Assembly (NCBI RefSeq): GCF_910592395.1
Contig: NC_088320.1
Location: forward strand, 10,106,001 to 10,170,000
Direction of reading: 5' to 3'
DNA: 64,000 bases
Source of the DNA: Lineus longissimus
Lineage: Eukaryota; Nemertea; Pilidiophora; Heteronemertea; Lineidae
Shown: piece by piece, positions 32,851 to 43,177 of the stretch
How the letters are laid out: every line of letters begins with the position of its first letter
Numbering within the stretch: position 1 is the stretch's first letter
Translations under genes and position numbers: made by a program
The notes under the pieces: model-generated
What the model was told of the DNA's origin: nothing
Database searches by the model: none
Seen by the model: only the letters and a program-made list of their open reading frames with translations

Positions 32851-35055
32851 ATGAGGACAAAGGCGAGGAGATTGATAGGAAAACGGGGTTATCCGAGGCG
32901 TGCTAGGGCATCGAATGCAGCAATGAGAACAATGTTCAAGAGCGGACACGTGCGGAGTGGAGGTGTCGAGGTGGTGAGCGACGACGAACGAGAAGTAGGC
33001 CTACAACCCACATGGAGACGACTCACGCCCCAGGAGTACGGACAGGTCACAACGATGGGACACGACGGCAAAAGACACATACCGGATATTAATAACCGTA
33101 CTGCCAAGAATGTCAACTTACTACGGCTGAACATGAAAGAAGACACTGATGATGAGATGGAGATACCAGATGAGACCATGGAGCATGATCACGAGAGTTT
33201 CGTTGTTCAGACAACCAAACTGATGGATGTGCTCAACGACGTTAACAGGGCCCATAGCGAATATCACGTGAACTGTCAGCCGATATTCAAATATGGAGAG
33301 GTACGTAAGCAGGGGGTGTGTTGTTCAGTCACTGTGGTGTGTAAAAACTGTGGTTTTTATTTGAAATTGTATAAACTTTTTGAGGACATAGACACTGGCA
33401 AGCGCGGACGAAAAGCCGCTCTTCCAAATGTTGCATTACAGATTGCGTTGCAGGACACAATGATTGGCAACGAGAGTATGAGTTACATACTGAGCATGAT
33501 GGGAATCCCGCCCCCCTGTAGGAGTATCATGCAAAAGCAGGCAAATAAGGTTGGTGATGAAACAGTTAAAATGAATGTGGCCGATATGGCAGACATACGC
33601 GAGAACTTGAAAAGGATACTGCGCCTAAGAAATCAGGACGACACAGGAATCAATGTCCAAGCTGATGGACGCTATAATAGTTTACACCTCACTTCGAGGA
33701 ACAAGATGGGCCGTTGTGCGAGCACAATGACTGGATTATGTGTTGAAAATGTGACAGATGAACACAAAATCATTGACATTGAGGTTAAAACAAAACTCTG
33801 CTGGATAGGGGCTGCAATGCGGGCGAAAGGTTTTGAAGTTAAATGTGGTGCCACTGGCACAAACGTTGACGAACGACACTCGAAGTGCACGGCTAACTTT
33901 CCTGAAGCAGATGCATTCAGAGAATATGATCTTGGGGTTGCATTTGCCGAGACTTTTGAGAAACAGGGCCTACATGTAGAACATTTGACTACAGATGGTG
34001 ATTCCAGTTCATTCAAAGGGTTAACTGATGCAACAAAAAAGCTCTTCGGCGGCTTGTTCACGGTGAAGCATCAACTTGACTCTATACATTTGCATCAAGC
34101 CCAGACGCGTGCAGGACATAGAGCTGAATTCAGTAAAGGTATGTTCCCGGGACGTACTGCTGAGGAGAGAACACTGTTAAAAACAACGTTTCTGAATGAT
34201 CTTAGGGTAAGGTCATCCAAGATTTTGCAATCTCTATTCAAGCGCTGCAACGGTGATCTTGACAGGATCATGGGATACCTGTATGACACTGTTGCCTGTG
34301 TTGTGAACTGCTATGGTGGTGACTGCACTGGTTGTCGACAGAACGAATTCTCACTGTGCTCAGGCACAACTGGTTCTTGGTGGCACAAATCAACACGATG
34401 GTCATCTTACGGTGAGATTCCCAAGTTTAAAATGACAGTGATTGACAAGAACTTGGTACATCTCGTTTTGGAGGTATGCCTTAGTAAAGGAGCGTTGCAA
34501 CAGCTGAGTCTTGGCGTGACAACCCAGGGGGTCGAGTCCAAGAATCGAGGTCTGTCGGCCAGCGATCCTAAGATTGTGACCAGGAGCAGGAACTCAACCC
34601 CTCGTATCCATTCAGCAGCCCACAGAATGAACCATAACATAGCCGAGAGCGGGCGACGGAAACTAAAGTGGTTCAACATCGAAGTCGATACTTGTTGCCG
34701 CCCAATGAAAGCACTGGACAGAATTGCAATGAACAGGCAGTACACAGTCAGGTACCAACGGAGTGCTAGACACCAGAAGTTAGCTGGTGTTTTGAAAAAC
34801 ATCAGGGCAACAGATTACTTCACCAAAAAGAAAAACAAAACCAGGGGTGGTGACTACAAGAAACATGTGATGATAACAATGCCGGACTTGCGAAGGAAGG
34901 CTGTCAAGAAGGCTGTTGCACGATGAGACAGACCGCCTGTACCAGAGTGGAAATGTCTCGACCCAAACAGCAGAAACTATGACCACTCCTACTTTCGGCG
35001 ATCCTTCAAGATCCAACCAGCCACCAAGACATCCAAGAGGTTGCCATCGCGGTAA
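32851..35055 (+). pseudogene. Mutator-like transposase, unit 8 (R692 stop)
   Basis: A private CGA to TGA change at 34924-34926 ends the frame after 691 residues and removes the last 43 codons. All catalytic candidates lie upstream, so a shortened enzyme could still be made. A private S14Y change is in the basic N-terminus. It has M125 and L171. Confidence 0.75.
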
Positions 35056-35599
35056 GAAAACTTTCAAATGTCAATTCAATATAATGATATTTTCTTTCAA
35101 CTTCAACATATAGCTTACCAGGAAAAATGCATTTAGGGCGGTTGCCATGGCCTGCACAGACTTTCTTGGCATTGCACCTTTTTCTACTTTGATTGACCCT
35201 TCCTCTTTCTATTGTCAAGTGCTCGACTTTCACGCACAGAGGATTATGACAAAGATGACTTATATGATAACCTGCGCCAGTTTTGAATTTCAATTCATCA
35301 TGGTCACACAAAAACATTGCCCGGTGTGCCGTCATTGTGACCGGCTTATCTAAAAAACTTACTTTAACAAACCCGTATGTTACCCCCCTCTTTTTTTGTT
35401 TAGCCCCCTCCCAATTCAAACAAAAACCATTACTTTTAGTCTTTGCTAATATTCTTGCTCGTAATTCAGATACTTTTCTCTTTAATTCACCTGCTGAAAT
35501 AAAAAAATTAGTGAAAGCTTGGTACCCTGCCACCCAGCGTGCTCTGTGCCCGACACCTCCCAAAATGAAAATAACATGCAAAACAATCAACACTTTCAT
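35006..35599 (-). CDS. His-Me finger endonuclease, unit 8
   Basis: T54 type. One silent change (CGT to CGC, near 35537) distinguishes it. Intact. Confidence 0.8.
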   Translation of the reverse strand: MKVLIVLHVIFILGGVGHRARWVAGYQAFTNFFISAGELKRKVSELRARILAKTKSNGFCLNWEGAKQKKRGVTYGFVKVSFLDKPVTMTAHRAMFLCDHDELKFKTGAGYHISHLCHNPLCVKVEHLTIERGRVNQSRKRCNAKKVCAGHGNRPKCIFPGKLYVEVERKYHYIELTFESFLTAMATSWMSWWLVGS

Positions 35600-36605
35600 T
35601 ACTATTCACAATTGATGATTGTTATGAAACATATCTAGCCCAAAAAAGTAGAAAAATTTGAAATTATTTGAAATTTTTTGAAAATTTCAATTTTTGGCAT
35701 TTTCACTTAAAAGCCCTGTAGGCCAGGGGGGGTTAAATTTGAGAATTTTCTTTTTTTCCACATTTTCCAATTTCAATGATATGTCCACACATTCTCAACA
35801 CATTTCAGCCAATTCAAACGGTTTTTGTGGATTTCAGAGCTCATTTACTATTTTTGACCTGTAACCCAAAACCCTCTAATGAAGAGGGATAATCTTGAGA
35901 TATCAATGAAATATGCCTTTTCCCAAGCATTTGAGATGTCTTGACTAACATAACCAAGTTTCATCAAAAATGAACTTGATTTGAGCGAGCTATTAACGTT
36001 TTAAAATTTTGTCCGATACGGACAACCTACCTTATATTTCGTCTTCAAATTGTTTACAGACTGTCTTCAAGTTAAGCTCATTAACTCGTAGAATTCTTAA
36101 TCGAATGGTACCGAATCTTCGACAAATCACCAGTGGTCTACAGTCAATCTGAAATAGGAATTTGAAACAATTTTAATTCATGACAAATATTCAAAAATTT
36201 CAATTTTTTGGAAAAAAGTTGTCTTTTTAAAGGATGTTCCAAGGTTGTGACAGTGGTATCATGCTGAAAATGTCAAAATTTCAAATCGAACAATATTAAC
36301 TTTGTCTGAAATTTGAAAAACAACAAATATATGATGCATTATAAGCATGGAAAGCTTGTTAGTAAGGTGTGAAATGAGAAAAAGATTAACCCATATGTTA
36401 TCTCCCTGTCTGTCACATCCAAGTCTGACACTTCCACAACAGCAACCATTGTCATCGCTATTGTCCTATCAACATCGACCCTTTTGTAATCTCTTGTCCT
36501 TTCTTGTGTATTTTCAGTCTGTTGAAGGAAGCATCCCGAAATAGACATCTCCTAGGAGTACGATTTTAAGCGAAGAAAGACAAGTATACGAAAAGACAAG
36601 ACAAG

Positions 36606-38810
36606 ATGAGGACAAAGGCGAGGAGATTGATAGGAAAACGGGGTTCTCCGAGGCGTGCTAGGGCATCGAATGCAGCAATGAGAACAATGTTCAAGAGCGG
36701 ACACGTGCGGAGTGGAGGTGTCGAGGTGGTGAGCGACGACGAACGAGAAGTAGGCCTATAACCCACATGGAGACGACTCACGCCCCAGGAGTACGGACAG
36801 GTCACAACGATGGGACACGACGGCAAAAGACACATACCGGATATTAATAACCGTACTGCCAAGAATGTCAACTTACTACGGCTGAACATGAAAGAAGACA
36901 CTGATGATGAGATGGAGATACCAGATGAGACCATGGAGCATGATCACGAGAGTTTCGTTGTTCAGACAACCAAACTGATGGATGTGCTCAACGACGTTAA
37001 CAGGGCCCATAGCGAATATCACGTGAACTGTCAGCCGATATTCAAATATGGAGAGGTACGTAAGCAGGGGGTGTGTTGTTCAGTCACTGTGGTGTGTAAA
37101 AACTGTGGTTTTTATTCGAAATTGTATAAACTTTTTGAGGACATAGACACTGGCAAGCGCGGACGAAAAGCCGCTCTTCCAAATGTTGCTTTACAGATTG
37201 CGATGCAGGACACAATGATTGGCAACGAGAGTATGAGTTACATACTGAGCATGATGGGAATCCCGCCCCCCTGTAGGAGTATCATGCAAAAGCAGGCAAA
37301 TAAGGTTGGTGATGAAACAGTTAAAATGAATGTGGCCGATATGGCAGACATACGCGAGAACTTGAAAAGGATACTGCGCCTAAGAAATCAGGACGACACA
37401 GGAATCAATGTCCAAGCTGATGGACGCTATAATAGTTTACACCTCACTTCGAGGAACAAGATGGGCCGTTGTGCGAGCACAATGACTGGATTATGTGTTG
37501 AAAATGTGACAGATGAACACAAAATCATTGACATTGAGGTTAAAACAAAACTCTGCTGGATAGGGGCTGCAATGCGGGCGAAAGGTTTTGAAGTTAAATG
37601 TGGTGCCACTGGCACAAACGTTGACGAACGACACTCGAAGTGCACGGCTAACTTTCCTGAAGCAGATGCATTCAGAGAATATGATCTTGGGGTTGCATTT
37701 GCCGAGACTTTTGAGAAACAGGGCCTACATGTAGAACATTTGACTACAGATGGTGATTCCAGTTCATTCAAAGGGTTAACTGATGCAACAAAAAAGCTCT
37801 TCGGCGGCTTGTTCACGGTGAAGCATCAACTTGACTCTATACATTTGCATCAAGCCCAGACGCGTGCAGGACATAGAGCTGAATTCAGTAAAGGTATGTT
37901 CCCGGGACGTACTGCTGAGGAGAGAACACTGTTAAAAACAACGTTTCTGAATGATCTTAGGGTAAGGTCATCCAAGATTTTGCAATCTCTATTCAAGCGC
38001 TGCAACGGTGATCTTGACAGGATCATGGGATACCTGTATGACACTGTTGCCTGTGTTGTGAACTGCTATGGTGGTGACTGCACTGGTTGTCGACAGAACG
38101 AATTCTCACTGTGCTCAGGCACAACTGGTTCTTGGTGGCACAAATCAACACGATGGTCATCTTACGGTGAGATTCCCAAGTTTAAAATGACAGTGATTGA
38201 CAAGAACTTGGTACATCTCGTTTTGGAGGTATGCCTTAGTAAAGGAGCGTTGCAACAGCTGAGTCTTGGCGTGACAACCCAGGGGGTCGAGTCCAAGAAT
38301 CGAGGTCTGTCGGCCAGCGATCCTAAGATTGTGACCAGGAGCAGGAACTCAACCCCTCGTATCCATTCAGCAGCCCACAGAATGAACCATAACATAGCCG
38401 AGAGCGGGCGACGGAAACTAAAGTGGTTCAACATCGAAGTCGATACTTGTTGCCGCCCAATGAAAGCACTGGACAGAATTGCAATGAACAGGCAGTACAC
38501 AGTCAGGTACCAACGGAGTGCTAGACACCAGAAGTTAGCTGGTGTTTTGAAAAACATCAGGGCAACAGATTACTTCACCAAAAAGAAAAACAAAACCAGG
38601 GGTGGTGACTACAAGAAACATGTGATGATAACAATGCCGGACTTGCGAAGGAAGGCTGTCAAGAAGGCTGTTGCACGACGAGACAGACCGCCTGTACCAG
38701 AGTGGAAATGTCTCGACCCAAACAGCAGAAACTATGACCACTCCTACTTTCGGCGATCCTTCAAGATCCAACCAGCCACCAAGACATCCAAGAGGTTGCC
38801 ATCGCGGTAA
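36606..38810 (+). pseudogene. Mutator-like transposase, unit 9 (Q52 stop)
   Basis: TAA at codon 52 (36759-36761), with S171 and M200 exactly as in unit 7. It differs from unit 7 by a silent GCA to GCT near 37190. A 666-residue frame from 36810 remains open to the normal stop. Confidence 0.8.
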
Positions 38811-39107
38811 GAAAACTTTCAAATGTCAATTCAATATAATGATATTTTCTTTCAACTTCAACATATAGCTTACCAGGAAAAATGCATTTAGGGCGGTTGC
38901 CATGGCCTGCACAGACTTTCTTGGCATTGCACCTTTTTCTACTTTGATTGACCCTTCCTCTTTCTATTGTCAAGTGCTCGACTTTCACGCACAGAGGATT
39001 ATGACAAAGATGACTTATATGATAACCTGCGCCAGTTTTGAATTTCAATTCATCATGGTCACACAAAAACATTGCCCGGTGTGCCGTCATTGTGACCGGC
39101 TTATCTA
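38761..39107 (-). pseudogene. His-Me finger endonuclease, unit 9, 5' part lost
   Basis: The array ends at 39107, removing codons 1 to about 83. The His-Cys box and the C-terminus remain. The frame is accidentally open into the adjoining element to 39153, giving a 130-codon frame with an unrelated N-terminus; I do not regard that as a gene. Confidence 0.8.
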
Positions 39108-40515
39108 ACAAGAGGCCCAAGGGCCTGGCGCTCAGCTGAGTAAGCAGATACAATACAAGTAAATTAATTGGGATGCCCTGTATGTGAAGAAGTAAGATAA
39201 ACAGGTGCTTAAGAAAATTAACTTTATTGGTAAAAGATTGACCTGACCTGCAGGCGATTGGAATTTAACAAAGGCTGATTGCAATCATGGAGTAAATTAT
39301 ATAAGAATCACTGATTCGGCAAAGATTATTACTAGACGTCAAGATGGAAAGTGATTGTACAGTGTTGGCTGTAGCACCTGGTGACTTCAGGGGGAACATG
39401 TGAGACAGCTGGCGTGTTGCCAAATCTGGACCTACTTTCCGTCAATGCTGAATACGTCGATGAGAGCTCTCGAACTATCATTTCATGCAAAAAATGGCAA
39501 TGACAACACCACTAATAACTTCAACTTATTTTCTGGTTTTGATAACACTACACGCATCTTCATGATCATGATCTTTCTCAAACTAACTGAATGACCTAAT
39601 CGTCTTGGACGCACAACCACATATCAATCCGTCCCGACGATCGACACATCCATTCGATTAGATAACACTCGATACAGTTTGATAAATAAACAAAGTTTAC
39701 GTGCTTTTAGTTGCCAACATCAATGGCAGAATAGTAGAACTAATAGAACTAATTTCCGAAGTTTTGAATAGTTTGAACACAACTCAGAACATCACCCATC
39801 AGCTGGACTCAGATCTGCATAAATTACGATAAATAATGAGGTTGTCGCTTCAATTTTGCAAAGAAAGTACACTCCATTAGAAGGTTGTTTTGACCAAATT
39901 CCGTTGAACTCATCGTTATGAGGGCATCTGAACACAGGGCATCTGATCTTTTCTATAAACGTGTGAAGTTTCGTACTAAAATACATTTCCGTAAAGGCTT
40001 AAATAAGAAAATTTGTCACTTACAAAATCATCGCTCCGGTAGAAATAAAAAGGTCAGCGGCATTTTCTTGATGATAGTAGTCCAGGTAACCTCGGCGGGA
40101 AATTTAAAGCGGAATCATCCGGGGTCAAACAACAGATTTGCTCACTACCGCCAACTGGTGATATAAATCGACACTAATCTATTTTATATCAAAACTTCTG
40201 TATCATGAAGACCTTTTGAACTTTATTTCAAGCTTTTATTTGCTGGAATAGAGCGTCAAAAACTTTTTTTTTCATTTACACATTTTGCCCCCTGGGGAGC
40301 TGAATTGGAGTCGAATCGCCCAAATTTGTTTCCGTAAGCAATATTTTCTGCGGTGTTTTTAAGCAAGACTAGATTTGAAGTGCCTCGGTTGTATGATTAC
40401 AAAATGCCCAACTTTGTCTACAGATGGCTAGATGGAAGGATGGCAGGATGGGTGGAAGGACGGACACCAATCGAATAGCTATTTGACTAGCTCCGCCAAC
40501 TTTGTCAGCTGGGCT
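39108..40515 (+). mobile_element. HINE-like element, second family
   Basis: It begins acaagaGGCCCaaGGGCC then tggcGCTCAGCTGAG, and ends near CAGCTGGGCT (40506-40515). The two ends form an imperfect subterminal inverted repeat (8 of 9). Near the right end a degenerate ggatggaaggacggac tract precedes caccaatcg, the same place the (GAC) tract has in the other elements. At 40284-40330 a diverged monomer is recognisable (tgccccctggggagctgaattggagtcg...). The interior has no coding frame of note. Its left end is exactly where the macrosatellite stops, again at an A-containing site (ttatcta). Confidence 0.5.
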
Positions 40516-40587
40516 AAAAATAGGAAATTTGTGCAATTTATTTTGTTTACTGATAGAAGCACACTGCAAAAACTGCCAAATTAAACT

Positions 40588-40712
40588 GGGGGCCGTTCAT
40601 AAAGTATGTACGCACCTCGGGGGGAGGGGGTCATGTTCGCTAATGCATGCATGTACATTTTGCCTGCACATTAGGGGGGAGGGGGCGAGTACGTACATTA
40701 TGAACACCCCCC
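40588..40712. mobile_element. Short inverted-repeat element (MITE-like, ~125 bp)
   Basis: The left end GGGGGCCGTTCATAAAGTA and the right end TACATTATGAACACCCCC are inverted repeats of about 25 bp with a few mismatches. Between them are two G-rich stretches (cggggggaggggg and aggggggaggggg). The size fits a MITE. I cannot assign a superfamily and see no clear target duplication. Confidence 0.5.
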
Positions 40713-40934
40713 TGGCTGCAGAATTTTCCTGCTTCACAGTCTTTTAGCATGGGGAGTGGAGGTTGGAGTGGGGGAATATGAATGTAGTCCAAAATGTGTT
40801 CTGAAGAAGTTGAAATAACAATTCATTTTTAAGAAAAATATATTTATTTCAAAATGACTATCCTGTCCAGCAGGCGATTGGAATAAGCATTGAAATAAGA
40901 AAGAATCACAGGATCAGTGTTGAATCAAAATGAA

Positions 40935-41310
40935 AACTACAAGTAGAAAAACAAATGGATAGCATATCAGAATCTGATAATATGTCAAGTAGGAAAACAA
41001 GTGGATAGCACATCATTATCTGACTGGTAAGATGTTTTGGACAAACTTAATATCTGCAATGAAAATTACAAGTACAAAAACAAGTAGACAGCATATGACA
41101 ATCTGATTGATAACATGTTTTGGACAAATTTAATATTCACAATGGAAATTATAAGTAGGAAAACACATGGATAGTAGCACATCATAATCTGATTCATAAG
41201 CTGTTTGGAGAAATTTAGTATCTGCAATGGAAATTTACAAGTAGAAGAACATGTGGATAGCACATCATAATCGGACTGATAAGATTTTTTGGATGAACTT
41301 AATATCCCCT
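40935..41310. repeat. Degenerate minisatellite, period about 83-86 bp
   Basis: The word caagtagaaaaacaagtgga, with variants, recurs at about 40939, 40986, 41069, 41151 and 41237. It is followed each time by tagcacatcataatctga and ttttggacaaacttaatatctgcaatg. That makes about 4.5 diverged copies, the first one short. A (taaa)n stretch follows at 41331-41350. No coding capacity is seen. Confidence 0.7.
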
Positions 41311-41450
41311 GTCAACTTTGATCATGCAATACTAAATAAATAAATAAATAAAATAGATTTTGAGGTTGATTGCAAGGAACAAATTATAGACAGCAGAAGT
41401 TAAGTTCTTGCAATGTAGATTACTTTTAATAAAGACTATTTTGATTTAAA

Positions 41451-43139
41451 GTAAGAAGAGCATATCATGGGCCATCCATGATGGTAGTTCCATCTGAAGA
41501 GCAGTTCTTCTGCTTGAGGGCCAAATGATGTGGGCGAACTTTCCGAAGAGCATACTACTGTACATTTTTTACAGGAAATGTATGTGATGGATGGTCCCTT
41601 TCACAAAATTATAAGAATGAAGCAGTGAACATTAACTGCCAAATTATGAAGTTGCAATAATGATACTGATATTTTTTTATTGATACACGCACTGGTAAAA
41701 TTATTGCAAGTAACTGAGTATACGAGTATTTGTATACAACGAGTACTATTACATGTACATGTATACTGAACATCTTGCCTTGGGTCAATTTGACACTAAA
41801 AAAGGTCTTTGAAGTCTTCACCCAGACTGCATAGTGGACAAACTTTGATCTAAAAGGATACTGGTATTCCAGAGGAATGAGATCGGACCATACCCAAAAA
41901 TATGTCTGTTTGCTGTAACTTGATTGTTCTATTTTATGAAAAAAAAGTAAGAAGAGCATATCAGGGCCCATCCATGATGGTAGTTCCATCTGAAGAGCAG
42001 TTCTTCTGCTTGAGGGCCAAATGATGTGGGCGAGTACTATTACATGTACATGCATACTGAACATCTTGCCTTGGGTCAATTTGACACTAAAAAATGAAAT
42101 GGCCAGGGCCATTGTGCTCACCTCATGTGGAGGAAAGATGGATAAAGAGCATGGTCTTGTGTCATGTAGTGTTAGGTTTGATGTAGGTCCAAGCAATTAC
42201 AATTTCCCCAAAATGGCCAATTTACAGTACATTCGACCTCTGTGACCTTGAAAAGTAGGTCAAATCAAAGAAGACCCGGGTGACACATTGAATGGTTGTT
42301 AGAATTAGATGTACCTATGATATAAAATTGGTGCCAATCGGGCAAGTCATTACTAGGAATAATGGCATTTTGAAGAATTTAGGATTTGGCCCCCTCCGTG
42401 GAGGCCAAACGGCAAATCAGATCGCACCAAACTTCGGTACCTGAGATCACCTGACCAAGGGGTACATGTGTACTTAATTTGTGATCAATAGTCATTGCAG
42501 TTAAGAAACGTGCCATAGTTACGGCCTGACGGCCAATTTACGCCAGTTGACCTCTGTGACCTGGACAAGAAGGTCAAATTAAAAACCTGTGTGACATATA
42601 CTGTATGGTGGTTAGATGTACCCATGATATCAAATTGGTGGCAATCGGGCAAGAAGTTAAGGAATAATGACATTTTTAAGGTTTTTGGATTTTGCCCCCT
42701 GGTGGTCAAGTGGTGAATCATATTGGACCAAACTTCGGTCCCTGAGATCACCTGACTAAGGGGTAAATGTGTACCAAATTTGGTATCAATAGTCATTGCA
42801 GTTTAGAAACGTGCTATCATTACATCCTAACGGCTAATTTACACCATTTGACCTCTGTGACCTTGAAAAGGAGGTCAAATCAAAAACCCGGAGGATATAT
42901 GATGCACCTTTGCTAGAAGTACCTACCATATTTTTTTCAAAATTTCCCGACTACTATTAAGGGAGATATTGCATATTTTCACTTTTAACGTTTGGCCCCC
43001 TGGTGGCCAAACCATGAAACGAATCGGACCGAAACTTGGTCTCCCAGGTGTCATTACATAAGGGTACATGTGTACCAAGTTTCAACTCAATAGCTCTAAC
43101 AGTTACGAAACGTGCCCTGCTAACGGACGACGGACGACG

Positions 43140-43177
<38 letters not shown>

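Larger units (their letters stand above)
1283..39107 (+). repeat. Coding macrosatellite: about 8.9 tandem copies of a 3755-3757 bp unit
   Basis: Unit starts are 1283, 5038, 8795, 12551, 16307, 20062, 28368, 32123 and 35878; the last unit stops at 39107. All copies are head to tail. Unit lengths of 3755, 3757, 3756, 3756 and 3755 for units 1-5 match a G-tract of 7, 9, 8, 8 and 7 bases, so that tract accounts for the length differences. Unit 6 is lengthened by an insertion at 23584-28137. Each unit holds a 728 bp 5' region, a transposase gene, an overlapping antisense endonuclease gene and an AT-rich spacer. The layout resembles coding macrosatellites such as human D4Z4 in scale, but the content is transposon-like. 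Which point of the unit is the biological element end is not shown by the array. Confidence 0.95.

Noticed and set aside
1283-39107. The whole array as an assembly artefact
   Set aside because: Units differ by private substitutions, G-tract lengths and a unique insertion, which a simple duplication error would not produce. It cannot be fully excluded without reads.
38761-39153. 130-codon endonuclease frame with a new N-terminus
   Set aside because: The first 15 or so codons come from the adjoining HINE-like element by chance. I treat it as a truncated pseudogene, not a new fusion.
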